Positions 45,338 to 54,129 are shown, counted from the first letter of the stretch. The stretch: 64,000 nucleotides of DNA from Bacteroidota bacterium (GCA_018266435.1 JAFEAL010000020.1:17519-81518); one strand, 5' to 3'. A program made the numbers and translations. The notes: generated from the letters alone by a model not told the origin.

Positions 45338-46534
45338 ATGAATAAAAAGATCAAAGATTTTTTTCTTGAGGGCAGGCACACCCTGCTGATTATTTATTTT
45401 TTGGCAGCCCTTATTGCTTCGATACAGCAATATTTTGGTGGCGAAAAGAAGCTCAATGATCAATTGCCGGCCTATACCCACTACAATAATTATATTATTT
45501 TCAAACAGTCGTTTTTTCATTTAAAGCAAGCCGCTGATTTGTATGCGCCATATACGGCTGAGCAATACGACCTATATAAATACAGCCCCACGTTTGCCTT
45601 GCTTTTCTCGTTCTTTGCCTACTTGCCAGATGGGTTGGGGCTTTTATTATGGAACGTATTAAATGCGTTTGCCCTTTTTTTTGGAGTGCGCATGTTGCCG
45701 CTTACGATTCAGCAAAAAAATGGGGTGCTTCTATTCGCCCTTGTCGAGATGCTAACCAGTTTACAAAATGCTCAGAGCAATGCGCTGATAGCCGGACTTC
45801 TTGTTTTTGCATTTGCATTAATGGAGGAAAAAAGATTTTTTTTGGCTTGCGTTTGCATCTCCTTAACGGTGTTTATCAAGTTGTTTGGAATTTTTGCTTT
45901 TGCACTTTGCCTGATGTATCCGCAGCGTTGGAGAATGGTCGGGTATTCTATTGGAATCATCATCATGTTGGCGTTGCTGCCTTTGTGTTTAATTGAATTT
46001 CACTCACTGATTAGCTGCTATCACAGTTGGTGGCGGCTTTTGCAAAGTGACTATGTTCCCAACTCGCTTTCTCTGACGGGTGCCATTAGAGCCTGGTTTA
46101 AGGTTGATGTTTCAAAAAATGCTGTATTGCTTTTAGGCCTTTTGCTGTTTGCGGTTCCCTTCATCCGTATAAAGCAATTTGCTTTTTTAAATTATCGCCT
46201 GATTGTCTTTTCCACGATTTTGGTCTGGATGATTGCCTTCAATCATAAGGCCGAATCGCCCACTTTTATAATAGCCATAACAGGAATTGGATTGTGGTAC
46301 TGGGTCTCATCTCTGCCGGAAAAGCCGAAAAGAATATTAGCTGCCTTTGCGCTGATCTTCACATCACTATCCACTACTGATCTATTTCCTAATTTTATTC
46401 AGGATAATTATTTCGATGTGTTTTCAGTGAAGGCCATTGCACCAATTGCAATTTACCTGGGGATGCTGTATGAACTTATTTTCAGAACAGAAAAAATAGT
46501 TCTTCCACCTGAAACTAAGCGAGCTCGGCAATAG
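45338..46534 (+). CDS. GT87 (DUF2029) family membrane glycosyltransferase
   Basis: 398 residues, about ten hydrophobic helices, the DUF2029/GT87 fold of GT-C enzymes using polyprenol-phosphate sugars. The first extramembrane loop carries the acidic pair region and YKYSPTFALLF, a conserved family motif; other marks are QNAQSNALIAGLLVF and FNHKAESPTFI. Mycobacterial relatives are mannosyl- or arabinosyl-transferases. Its 3' end overlaps the 3' end of psd by 20 bp on the opposite strand. Confidence 0.85.
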   Translation: MNKKIKDFFLEGRHTLLIIYFLAALIASIQQYFGGEKKLNDQLPAYTHYNNYIIFKQSFFHLKQAADLYAPYTAEQYDLYKYSPTFALLFSFFAYLPDGLGLLLWNVLNAFALFFGVRMLPLTIQQKNGVLLFALVEMLTSLQNAQSNALIAGLLVFAFALMEEKRFFLACVCISLTVFIKLFGIFAFALCLMYPQRWRMVGYSIGIIIMLALLPLCLIEFHSLISCYHSWWRLLQSDYVPNSLSLTGAIRAWFKVDVSKNAVLLLGLLLFAVPFIRIKQFAFLNYRLIVFSTILVWMIAFNHKAESPTFIIAITGIGLWYWVSSLPEKPKRILAAFALIFTSLSTTDLFPNFIQDNYFDVFSVKAIAPIAIYLGMLYELIFRTEKIVLPPETKRARQ

Positions 46535-47174
46535 GTGTTCGGCCGCCCTTGGTTATGTCTCCGATTTTTACCAACACGGTGGCATCAACCGGAAGAAAAA
46601 TATCCACCCGTGAACCAAACTTGATGAATCCAAATTCTTCACCCTGCTGCATGGGTTGGCCTTCTTTTACGTACCATTTTATTCTCCGAGCTAACGCGCC
46701 AGCAATCTGACGGAAGAGAATCTCTGTTCCGTTTTCCATTTTAGCAACAATGGTTGTGCGTTCGTTTTCAGTACTTGATTTAGGGTGCCAGGCCACCAGG
46801 TATTTTCCCGGATGATATTGGCAATAAGTAATCATTCCGGCTACAGGCATCCGGTTTACGTGCACATTTACAGGAGACATAAAAATGGAAACCTGCTTAC
46901 GCCTGGATTTCAGGTATTCAGGTTCTTCGGTTTCTTCAATAACTACTACTTTGCCATCGGCCGGGGCAAGAACCTGTTTTTTATGAACAGGAATTGTAAA
47001 GACGGGGCTTCTGAAAAACTGAAGGAATATTAAATAAAAAATTATTCCTGTAGCAATGATTACAATTCTGATAATGGATCCGGCAAAAAAATAATCGGCC
47101 GCCCAAATGAGTCCAACCAAAACGATCAATAAAATAAATAATAACGTGCGGCCTTCTTTATGGATTGTCATCAT
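46515..47174 (-). CDS. psd: phosphatidylserine decarboxylase
   Basis: 219-residue proenzyme of the short Psd family without transmembrane extension beyond the two N-terminal hydrophobic stretches (about 10-50). Conserved AGMITYCQYHPGKYLVA, NERTTIVAKMENGTEI and ALARRIKWY segments match. Autocleavage to form the pyruvoyl group takes place at Ser in FIKFGSRVDIFLP near residue 188 (canonical LGST becomes FGSR, usual in this phylum). It makes phosphatidylethanolamine at the inner membrane. gdhA lies 69 bp upstream on the same strand. Confidence 0.94.
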   Translation of the reverse strand: MMTIHKEGRTLLFILLIVLVGLIWAADYFFAGSIIRIVIIATGIIFYLIFLQFFRSPVFTIPVHKKQVLAPADGKVVVIEETEEPEYLKSRRKQVSIFMSPVNVHVNRMPVAGMITYCQYHPGKYLVAWHPKSSTENERTTIVAKMENGTEILFRQIAGALARRIKWYVKEGQPMQQGEEFGFIKFGSRVDIFLPVDATVLVKIGDITKGGRTPIAELA

Positions 47175-47243
47175 TCAAAAATTAAAATTCAAAATTAGTC
47201 ATTAAGGTTAAATCTTGAATGTTAAATCCTGAACATTGAGTTT

Positions 47244-48518
47244 TTAGTATCCACCTCTGAATTTGTAGGTTTTTGCCACCTTATCAATAGCCACCATGTA
47301 GGCAGCAATGCGCAGCGAAACCTTGTATTCTGTTGCCGTTTTATAAACCGTGCCGAAGGCATCTTTCATAATGCGGTCGCTCCTGCGGTTTACGCGCTCG
47401 GCAGTCCATTTATACCCCAGGCGGTTTTGCACCCACTCAAAATAAGAAACAGTTACTCCACCTGCATTGGCCAAAATATCAGGTACTACGCTGATGCCTT
47501 TTTCATAGATGGCAGAATCTGCTTTAGATGATGTGGGGCCATTGGCACCCTCTACAATCAGTTTAGCCTGAATTTTACTGGCATTTCCGGCTGTGATTAC
47601 ATCTTCGGTGGCTGCCGGAACCAGCACATCTACGGGCAGGGTAAGAATATCACCGCTACCGATTTTTTCGGCTTGTGAGAAACCATCCAATGATCCTTTA
47701 TTGTTATCGCGGTATTTTACGGCTGCTTCAATGTCAATTCCATTTTCATTGAAATACGCCCCACCCAAATCGCTTATGGCTTGAACTTTTAACCCACGTT
47801 CGTGCAACAGACGGGCTGCCCACGAACCTACGTTTCCAAAACCTTGTACTGCACAAGTAGCTTTGTAAGGATTGATTTTCAATTTTTCCATGGCAGCCAA
47901 GGCCGAAACCATTACTCCGCGCCCGGTGGCTTCGGTTCTACCCAAAGATCCTCCCATCACAATAGGTTTGCCAGTAACTACGGCAGAAACAGTCATTCCT
48001 TTGTTTCGCGAGTATTGATCCATTAACCAGGCCATTTCTCTTGGGCCGGTACCCATATCGGGTGCAGGTATGTCAAGGTCAGGTCCAAACACATCCATCA
48101 TGGCCTGTGTGTAGGCTCTCATCAATCGCTCAATTTCTCCGGCAGACATTTCGCGGGGGTTGCAAGTAACGCCACCTTTAGCTCCACCGTAAGGGATATC
48201 TACTACTGCGCATTTCCAAGTCATCCAGGCAGCCAGCGCCTTTACCTCATCTATGTTTACATGAGGATCAAAGCGAATTCCGCCTTTTGACGGGCCTAAT
48301 ATAGTGGAGTGAATAACCCGGTATCCTTCAAATACCTTTATGCTACCATCATCCATGGTTACCGGAAGAGATACGATCACTTGCTTGGCCGGATTCTTTA
48401 AAACATTGTACACTTCTTCTTCCAAACCTAAAATCTGAGATGCTGTTTGGAAACGGGACATCATTGCCTCAAATGGATTTTCTTTTGTTACCAGAGGTGC
48501 AGGTTCTATGTATGCCAT
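47244..48518 (-). CDS. gdhA: glutamate dehydrogenase (Glu/Leu/Phe/Val dehydrogenase family)
   Basis: 424 residues, the family II hexameric type. Substrate domain: GPSKGGIRFDPHV and the catalytic lysine in VDIPYGGAKGGV, plus PAPDMGTG; dinucleotide domain with VQGFGNVGSWAARLL. The C-terminus is standard (RIAAYMVAIDKVAKTYKFRG). It interconverts glutamate and 2-oxoglutarate plus ammonia; the GFGNVG Rossmann motif suits NAD or NADP. Upstream is the KE-rich small gene with its terminator. Confidence 0.93.
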   Translation of the reverse strand: MAYIEPAPLVTKENPFEAMMSRFQTASQILGLEEEVYNVLKNPAKQVIVSLPVTMDDGSIKVFEGYRVIHSTILGPSKGGIRFDPHVNIDEVKALAAWMTWKCAVVDIPYGGAKGGVTCNPREMSAGEIERLMRAYTQAMMDVFGPDLDIPAPDMGTGPREMAWLMDQYSRNKGMTVSAVVTGKPIVMGGSLGRTEATGRGVMVSALAAMEKLKINPYKATCAVQGFGNVGSWAARLLHERGLKVQAISDLGGAYFNENGIDIEAAVKYRDNNKGSLDGFSQAEKIGSGDILTLPVDVLVPAATEDVITAGNASKIQAKLIVEGANGPTSSKADSAIYEKGISVVPDILANAGGVTVSYFEWVQNRLGYKWTAERVNRRSDRIMKDAFGTVYKTATEYKVSLRIAAYMVAIDKVAKTYKFRGGY

Positions 48519-48648
48519 CTTGTTATGAAATTAGATTTTTTTGATTGTTATGCGAAGATCAATTGGGAGTTGTTATCTCGTCATTTCCTGACCGAAAACG
48601 GTTGCAAGATAATAATATTTTAGAAGGACGTACTTTTTGATAGATACA

Positions 48649-48675
48649 AAAAAACCGCTTTTGAAGCGGTTTTTT
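48649..48675 (-). terminator. terminator of the Lys/Glu-rich gene
   Basis: Perfect 12-bp stem AAAAAACCGCTT-TTG-AAGCGGTTTTTT 12 bp past the stop of the small gene, with T-tracts on both sides. Confidence 0.88.
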
Positions 48676-48686
48676 TTACGACCGGA

Positions 48687-48872
48687 TTAGTCTTTTTTCT
48701 TGGGTTTTTCTTCTTTCTTCTCTGCTTTCTTTTCCTCTTTTTTCTCTTTTTTTTCTTTTTTCTTCTCCTCTTTCTTTTCTTTTTCTTTTTGAGGAGCAGC
48801 TTGGGCAACAACTACTGATCCGGCCAGGCAGCAGATCAATACGATCGATAAAAATCTTGCAAATGTTTTCAT
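48687..48872 (-). CDS. small secreted Lys/Glu-rich protein
   Basis: 61 residues. A clear signal peptide (MKTFARFLSIVLICCLAGSVVVAQA) is followed by a mature tail of about 36 residues that is almost only Lys and Glu with a few Ala and Pro. This frame was chosen because it has the signal peptide, and it is followed directly by a terminator; the other frames of the repeat give poly-Arg/Lys shadows. The mature part should form a charged single alpha-helix or stay unfolded. No family recognised; function unknown. Confidence 0.7.
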   Translation of the reverse strand: MKTFARFLSIVLICCLAGSVVVAQAAPQKEKEKKEEKKKEKKEKKEEKKAEKKEEKPKKKD

Positions 48873-49000
48873 AGTGTTTTTGTTTGCTACGAATGTACGT
48901 ATTGCAACAGACCAAGTTTAAAATTCAGGTAATGAAATTTTATTTTTATTTTATTTTAATTGTGACTTAATCCTGTTCATACTATGGTTATATTTTTATC

Positions 49001-49040
49001 AAAAAAAATGGTGTAGCTGTAAGCCACACCATTTTTTTTT
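49001..49040 (-). terminator. terminator after tsf
   Basis: AAAAAAAATGGTGT (49001-49014) pairs with ACACCATTTTTTTT-type arm (49026-49040) with an inner GCT/AGC stem; runs of T on either strand. It ends the rplM-rpsI-rpsB-tsf operon. Confidence 0.88.
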
Positions 49041-49057
49041 TAACGAGAGGTTGACAT

Positions 49058-49885
49058 TTATCCGATGCTTACTCGTTTAAACTCTGCAACGGCCAGTCCT
49101 TTTGAAAAGCTATCAAGGTATTGGGCAACTGTTTTTGAGTTATCTTTAACAAAAGCCTGATGTACTAATGTATTGTCTTTGAAAAACTTTTGGAGTTTTC
49201 CTTGGGCAATTTTTTCTACCATGTTAGCCGGTTTGCCTTCTGCTATAATTTGTGCTTTGGCAATTTCCAGTTCTTTTTCAATCACCGTCTTATCAACCGC
49301 AGTTTCGTCAACGGCTACCGGGTTCATGGCGGCAATCTGCATGCCTACATCTTTTCCGGCTTCGGTTACATCTTTTCCGTTTACGCCCTTTAATGAAACC
49401 AGTACGCCCAGTTTGCTTCCGGCATGGATGTAAGGCACAATGGCCTCTCCGGTCATGTGGATGAATGATGAAACTTCTAATTTTTCTCCGATTTTTCCAA
49501 CCAACTCGCTGATCTTCTCTGCAATGGTGAGATTACCTGCTTTTTCATTTAACAAGGCTTCTTTACTGGCCGGTTTTTTAGTGAAGGCTGTTTCTGCGAT
49601 CAGCTTACCCAGGCTTTGAAATTCTTCATTTTTTGCCACAAAGTCGGTTTCGCAATTCAAGGCAATTAACACACCTTCCTTTTTATCATCAGCTATTTTG
49701 ATAAACACCGATCCTTCTTTGGCATCTTTATCAGAGCGGCTTGCTGAAACTTTTTGGCCTTTCTTTCTTAAAATTTCAATGGCTTTTTCGAAGTCACCGT
49801 TGGATTCAGTTAAAGCTTTTTTGCAATCCATCATACCGGCACCGGTCATGGTGCGGAGCTTATTTACATCTTGTGCAGTAATCAT
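49058..49885 (-). CDS. tsf: elongation factor Ts
   Basis: 275 residues, close to the E. coli EF-Ts length. N-terminal UBA-like domain DVNKLRTMTGAGMMDCKKAL, then the core TDFVAKNEEFQSL and the coiled-coil/subdomain region. It regenerates EF-Tu-GTP. It is the last gene of the ribosomal operon, 114 bp after rpsB, with an attenuator-like hairpin set in between. Confidence 0.97.
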   Translation of the reverse strand: MITAQDVNKLRTMTGAGMMDCKKALTESNGDFEKAIEILRKKGQKVSASRSDKDAKEGSVFIKIADDKKEGVLIALNCETDFVAKNEEFQSLGKLIAETAFTKKPASKEALLNEKAGNLTIAEKISELVGKIGEKLEVSSFIHMTGEAIVPYIHAGSKLGVLVSLKGVNGKDVTEAGKDVGMQIAAMNPVAVDETAVDKTVIEKELEIAKAQIIAEGKPANMVEKIAQGKLQKFFKDNTLVHQAFVKDNSKTVAQYLDSFSKGLAVAEFKRVSIG

Positions 49886-49920
49886 ATTATTTTAAAAATT
49901 TACTAGTTAATGTATTTAAA

Positions 49921-49975
49921 AAAAAACATCGGCTTAATTGAGCCGATGTTTTTTGGCCGAGGCCGAACATCGGCT
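49921..49975 (-). promoter_or_regulatory. attenuator-like element between rpsB and tsf
   Basis: On the minus strand the order is AGCCGATGTT (49975-49966), AACATCGGCT (49950-49941), AGCCGATGTT (49934-49925) and a T-run. The last two pair in a 14-bp terminator-like hairpin (49921-49954, loop of 6); the first and second can pair instead and would break it. This is a possible switch for tsf expression. Confidence 0.55.
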
Positions 49976-49999
49976 AATCGGCTATTATTAGGTAAACAA

Positions 50000-50770
50000 T
50001 TATCTTGTTTCTTCTACTTCTTCGTCAATTTTCCGTTTCTCTTCTTCTTCCTTTTTCTGGCCGGCTTCTTCTTTATCTTTTTTGCGTTCCATCAAAGCTT
50101 CTTCAATGTTTTTGCCGATATAACCGGTAATCATGGAGATGGACTTAAAGGCATCGTCATTGGCCGGTATGGGGAAGTCGATATCAGAAGGATCAGAGTT
50201 GGTGTCTACCATGGCAAACACCGGAATATTCAGTTTCTGTGCTTCGGCTACAGCTATGTGCTCGCGTTTTACATCAATGACAAACAAAGCAGCCGGCAAA
50301 CGGTTAAGGTCAGAAATACCACCTAACTGTTTTTGCAGTTTGGCTTTTTCGCGCGAAAGCATCAATTTTTCTTTTTTGGTGATGTTTTCGAACGACTCGT
50401 CCTTCATCATTTTTTCAATCTGCGAGAGTTTCTTCAATGACTTGCGTATGGTGGCAAAGTTGGTGAGCATACCACCGAGCCAACGCTCAGTAACGTAGGG
50501 CATGTTCAAACGAGTAGCCTCTTGTTCTACAATGTCCTTGGCTTGTTTTTTAGTAGCCACGAACATGATTTTGCGACCTGAACGAACGATGTTTTTTATT
50601 GAATAAACGGCTTCGTCAAGACACTTCATGGTCTTGTTCAAATCAATCAAATGGATGCCGTTGTTTTCCATATAAATGTACTCGGCCATCCGGGGGTTCC
50701 ATTTGCGGGTAAGGTGGCCAAAGTGCACACCTGCATCCATTAAATTTTGTACGGTCAATTGCTCTGCCAT
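50000..50770 (-). CDS. rpsB: 30S ribosomal protein S2
   Basis: 256 residues from the ATG at 50770 (MAEQLTVQNLMDAGVHFGHL); the frame stays open 24 codons upstream, where it overlaps the 3' end of rpsI, so the later start is preferred. Characteristic segments: RKWNPRMAEYIYMENNGIHL, FVATKKQAKDIV, RWLGGMLTNF. The C-terminus carries a strongly charged Glu/Lys tail (KDKEEAGQKKEEEEKRK) longer than in many relatives. It belongs to the 30S head/body junction and is last to bind in assembly. Confidence 0.97.
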   Translation of the reverse strand: MAEQLTVQNLMDAGVHFGHLTRKWNPRMAEYIYMENNGIHLIDLNKTMKCLDEAVYSIKNIVRSGRKIMFVATKKQAKDIVEQEATRLNMPYVTERWLGGMLTNFATIRKSLKKLSQIEKMMKDESFENITKKEKLMLSREKAKLQKQLGGISDLNRLPAALFVIDVKREHIAVAEAQKLNIPVFAMVDTNSDPSDIDFPIPANDDAFKSISMITGYIGKNIEEALMERKKDKEEAGQKKEEEEKRKIDEEVEETR

Positions 50771-50780
50771 GTGTATTCGA

Positions 50781-51167
50781 TTAACGCTTGCTGAACTGGA
50801 ATCTTCTTCTTGCTTTTCTTCTGCCTGGCTTTTTGCGCTCAACCATTCTTGAGTCGCGGGTCAGGAGGCCTTCTTTTTTTAAGGCAGGTCTGTTTTCGGT
50901 ATTAATGGTAACCAATGCACGTGCAATACCTAGGCGAATGGCTTCGGCTTGGCCTTTTGAGCCGCCACCCTCTACATTTACATTTACGTCATAGTTGGCT
51001 TCTGCTTTTGTCAGAGCCAACGCTTGCTTTACAGTAGTTTGAAGAATTTCAGAAGGAAAGTAATCTTTCAGTTCTCTTTCGTTTACTACGATTTGACCTT
51101 TTCCGGGTTTTACATAAACCCGTGCTACCGAGGTCTTTCTTCTGCCGATGGTATTGATGATTTCCAT
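50781..51167 (-). CDS. rpsI: 30S ribosomal protein S9
   Basis: 128 residues, complete. Motifs: TIGRRKTSVARVYVKPGKG, GGGSKGQAEAIRLGIARAL, and the basic tail KKPGRRKARRRFQFSKR whose last residues reach the P-site tRNA. Second gene of the rplM operon with 3 bp to rplM and 10 bp to rpsB. Confidence 0.98.
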   Translation of the reverse strand: MEIINTIGRRKTSVARVYVKPGKGQIVVNERELKDYFPSEILQTTVKQALALTKAEANYDVNVNVEGGGSKGQAEAIRLGIARALVTINTENRPALKKEGLLTRDSRMVERKKPGRRKARRRFQFSKR

Positions 51168-51170
51168 GTA

Positions 51171-51614
51171 TTAAAACTTGATTTCTTTAGGTTGTTGAGC
51201 CTGATGTTCGTGGTTAGCACCTGCATACACGTGCAAGCTGCGAAACAACTGACGACCCATGGTATTTTTAGGCAACATTCTGCGAACAGAAAGTTCTACT
51301 AAACGAGCCGGGTTTTTCTCGCTGATCTGTTTGGGAGTTAATTGTTTTTGGCCACCCGGATAACCAGAGTAGAAAAACAACCTGCGGTTAGTCCATTTTT
51401 TACCGGTCATTTTTACTTTATCAGCATTAATCACAATTACATGATCGCCCATGTCGGTAAGAGGGGTATAAGTAGGCTTGTTTTTGCCACGAAGTACTTT
51501 GGCTACCTGGCTAGCTAAGCGGCCTAATACCTGATCTTTAGCGTCAACTAACACCCAGCCCTTTTCAGCTGTGGCATTGTTGGCGAAGGTTGTCTTATAA
51601 CTTAAATGATCCAC
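51171..51614 (-). CDS. rplM: 50S ribosomal protein L13
   Basis: 147 residues, starting at GTG. Conserved DAKDQVLGRLASQVAKVLRG, TPLTDMGDHVIVINADKVKMTG, PKNTMGRQLFRSLHVYAG are all there. First gene of rplM-rpsI-rpsB-tsf, driven by the promoter at 51657-51664. Confidence 0.98.
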   Translation of the reverse strand: MDHLSYKTTFANNATAEKGWVLVDAKDQVLGRLASQVAKVLRGKNKPTYTPLTDMGDHVIVINADKVKMTGKKWTNRRLFFYSGYPGGQKQLTPKQISEKNPARLVELSVRRMLPKNTMGRQLFRSLHVYAGANHEHQAQQPKEIKF

Positions 51615-51656
51615 TTTTTCTTCTGTTTAAAATTGAAACCTTTTTAAAAAGGGACA

Positions 51657-51664
51657 CAAAAGTA
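51657..51664 (-). promoter_or_regulatory. -7 box for rplM operon
   Basis: TACTTTTG on the minus strand, exact TAnnTTTG match, about 43 bp before the rplM start. Confidence 0.6.
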
Positions 51665-51701
51665 GGCTCAAAAAGCAGATTATGCAAGTGTAGTCAATTA
51701 T

Positions 51702-52421
51702 TTACCGTGCGTGGGTCTGCAGTTGGTTAAGTAATGCTTTGAAATCCTTGGGATAAGGGGCTTCTACCCTAATTTTTTTTCCACTAATCAGTGCAAATTC
51801 GATGGAAAAAGCATGTAAGGCCATCCGTTTAATGAGGGGCTGCTCTTCGGTCCATTTTTTTAATTGGAAATTGCGCTTGACGGATGAAACCATGAAAGGT
51901 TTGCCGCCATACATATCATCGCCTGTAATGGGGGCATTGAGTGTGGTTAAATGGATGCGGATTTGATGCATACGCCCCGTAATGGGGTTACACTTAATTA
52001 ATGTATGATTTTTAAAGACTTGTTCTGTATTAAAGTAGGTTTGAGCGGGTTTTCCCTCGCGTGCGATTTTAACTGTGCCATCGTTAAGTTTCAAAATGGC
52101 ACGATCCACCAACTTATTTTCAAAAAAATGCGCCCCATCCACTATGGCATGGTAGGTTTTAACCACCTCACGGTTTTCAAACTGCATACTCAAATGCCGA
52201 TAAGCCTCTGGGTTTCGGGCGATGGCCAGCACTCCAGAAGTATCTTTGTCTAGCCGGTGGCACACTTGGGGGTCGGGTTCAACTTGCCGGGCCAAGGCTA
52301 AAATATTTGAGGGGTCATTCCGGTCTTCCAGGGTAGAAATGAACGGAGGTTTGTTGACGAGGATGAAGTCATTGTCTTGAAAAAGAACGAGGTTAGGCAA
52401 GCTAAGTTTGGAACGCGTCAT
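51702..52421 (-). CDS. RluA-family pseudouridine synthase
   Basis: 239 residues, catalytic Asp in HRLDKDTSGVLAIARN near residue 61, and the RluA-family downstream blocks IKCNPITGRMHQIRIHL and DDMYGG. No N-terminal S4 domain, so it is of the short RluA/RluC/TruC type; the rRNA or tRNA uridine modified is unknown. Starts 4 bp after the histidine kinase gene, so the two are probably co-transcribed. Confidence 0.92.
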   Translation of the reverse strand: MTRSKLSLPNLVLFQDNDFILVNKPPFISTLEDRNDPSNILALARQVEPDPQVCHRLDKDTSGVLAIARNPEAYRHLSMQFENREVVKTYHAIVDGAHFFENKLVDRAILKLNDGTVKIAREGKPAQTYFNTEQVFKNHTLIKCNPITGRMHQIRIHLTTLNAPITGDDMYGGKPFMVSSVKRNFQLKKWTEEQPLIKRMALHAFSIEFALISGKKIRVEAPYPKDFKALLNQLQTHAR

Positions 52422-52425
52422 ACGG

Positions 52426-53472
52426 TCAATCTTCTTCTGTTGATTTTTGAATTTTAAAACTAAACTCAGAGCCTTTGCCTACCTGGCTTTTTACTTCGGC
52501 TTTTGTGCCATGGCCTTCTAAAATATGTTTTACTATGGCCAACCCCAAACCCGTGCCCCCTTTTTCGCGGCTGCGGCTTTTATCAACCCGGTAAAACCGT
52601 TCGAAGATGCGGTGAAGGTGATCCGGTGGAATGCCTTCGCCTGTGTCGGTCACATATGTGGTTACACTTTTTTTGCCAATTTCAAAACTGATGGTTACTT
52701 CTCCGCCTTCGGGCGTGTAGTTGATGGCGTTGGATATAAGGTTGGTCAGTACCTGGCCGATACGCTGGTTGTCAGCGTAAACTAAAATCTTTGATTGTTT
52801 TGCAGGTTTGAGTTTCAAATTGATTTTTTTTACCTCGGCTTTCTTTTCAAATTGATCCACCACTTCTTCGCAAAGTTTCACCATGTTAACGGTATCGAAT
52901 TTCATTTTAATGTCACCCGTTTCAATTTGTGAAAGAGTGAGCAAGTCGTGTACCAGTAAATCGAGGCCATCCAGACTTTTGGCCGCCTTTTTCAAAAACT
53001 TATCGCGTACATTCTTGTCGTTTACGGCTCCGTCCAGCAGGGTGTGAATAAATCCTTGCGCAGCAAAAATAGGAGTCTTCAATTCATGTGATACATCGGC
53101 CACAAATTCTTTACGAAAAGCCTCCAGCTTCTTTAGTTCTTCAATTTCTTTTTGTTGAAGCAGGGCAAAGGCAGTGATTTCCTGGTTGAGTTTTTTAAAC
53201 GGATTGAGTGCCATATCTGGTTTTTCTTTTGCCACGGTTTTTAATTCACGCTTCATCAGCTTGCTCATCATTTTATTGATCTTGTTCACGCCACGAAAAA
53301 TCAAAAACTCGAGCACGACAAAGATGGTAAGATAAGAAACCGAAAAACTGATCAGGCAGGCCACCACCAGTGCACGCAGGCCAACGCCATCTACTAACGA
53401 AAGAAATAGCCCTGTCACGGTGGCAATAGAGAGAGCTAAAAGCAAGGCTAAAACACGGGCATTGTAAATCAT
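52426..53472 (-). CDS. sensor histidine kinase, PhoR-like
   Basis: 348 residues from the ATG at 53472 (MIYNARVLALL); the longer open frame upstream (to 53700) runs antisense through the decayed gene and has no family resemblance. Two N-terminal helices (about 5-60) and a short linker, then the H-box VADVSHELKTPIFAAQGFI with phosphoacceptor His, and the ATPase domain with N-box NLISNAINYTPEGGE, G1 VTDTGEGIP, F-box FERFYRVDKSRSR and G2 GGTGLGLAIVKHI. It likely phosphorylates the regulator at 54130. The two genes are separated by the pseudogene region. Confidence 0.93.
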   Translation of the reverse strand: MIYNARVLALLLALSIATVTGLFLSLVDGVGLRALVVACLISFSVSYLTIFVVLEFLIFRGVNKINKMMSKLMKRELKTVAKEKPDMALNPFKKLNQEITAFALLQQKEIEELKKLEAFRKEFVADVSHELKTPIFAAQGFIHTLLDGAVNDKNVRDKFLKKAAKSLDGLDLLVHDLLTLSQIETGDIKMKFDTVNMVKLCEEVVDQFEKKAEVKKINLKLKPAKQSKILVYADNQRIGQVLTNLISNAINYTPEGGEVTISFEIGKKSVTTYVTDTGEGIPPDHLHRIFERFYRVDKSRSREKGGTGLGLAIVKHILEGHGTKAEVKSQVGKGSEFSFKIQKSTEED

Positions 53473-53641
53473 TTTCAAAAAAAACTGTGCTAAAATACGA
53501 ATACAATTTTCAATGTGCAGAGCAAATAGGTGTAACGTACTTAAATAACCAAGAGAATAACATTCTAATAACACACCGGTTACATTCTTTACTTGATTAC
53601 GTGTGCACTTAGTATAAAATTTTGAGATTGGGTAAAAAAAT

Positions 53642-53970
53642 AAACGCGAAACTGAGATCGTCATTAGTTCAGATGTTATTTGGGCACGTACGGATGTCAT
53701 GCCGAAGAGTTACTGAGGTATCTGAAAACCACAAAGCCCAAATACCTGATTTTAAATGGCTGCCAAACTTGGGGCAATCGGTTATGACACATTGATTTTT
53801 GCTCAACTCGTTGGTCAATTTTATCTTAAAGTTGTTAGGCGAAAGAAAAATTTCACTTTCTGAGCGGGTAAAAGATACGGTTAAGCAAGCCGCAAAATCC
53901 ATCAACGATTTTGAAAAAACAGCAACTGAGATTGCCATTGAGAATAAGTATGATTACGTAATCTGCGGTG
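53642..53970 (+). pseudogene. decayed LpxH-like UDP-2,3-diacylglucosamine diphosphatase
   Basis: Pieces of the Bacteroidota metallophosphatase that resembles LpxH survive in three frames: KRETEIVISSDV, then (one base lost) GTYGCHAEELLRYLKTTK and KYLILNG, then after a gap KLGAIGYDTLI, then (one extra T) NFILKLLGERKISLSERVK and FEKTATEIAIENKYDYVICG. The middle section, with most of the metal-binding site and about 100 residues, is absent, and the C-terminus after VICG (normally HIHxP) is lost. An open frame of 92 codons continues to 54077 but is non-homologous at its end. Placed on the strand opposite the two-component genes. Confidence 0.75.
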
Positions 53971-54129
53971 CTGGTGCTAAAAATAAAGCCATGGAGGAAA
54001 GCATACTCCACATATTTAATGTAGTCATGATCAGTTTGGCTTTCTCTCTAAAAGTTCTTTTTCAGATCATTCAGTGAAAGAGAAAAAACAGATGCGATAA
54101 AAGCAATGGTTTTGAGGATACCCGGAGTA

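Noticed and set aside
48620..48915. Other Lys/Arg-rich frames over the small KE gene
   Set aside because: They share the repetitive purine-rich DNA but lack a signal peptide and a terminator fit.
53799..54077. Open frame of 92 codons (TTG start) as an independent gene
   Set aside because: Its first 55 residues are a fragment of an LpxH-like enzyme preceded by other fragments in different frames; the rest is not homologous. Treated as part of a pseudogene.
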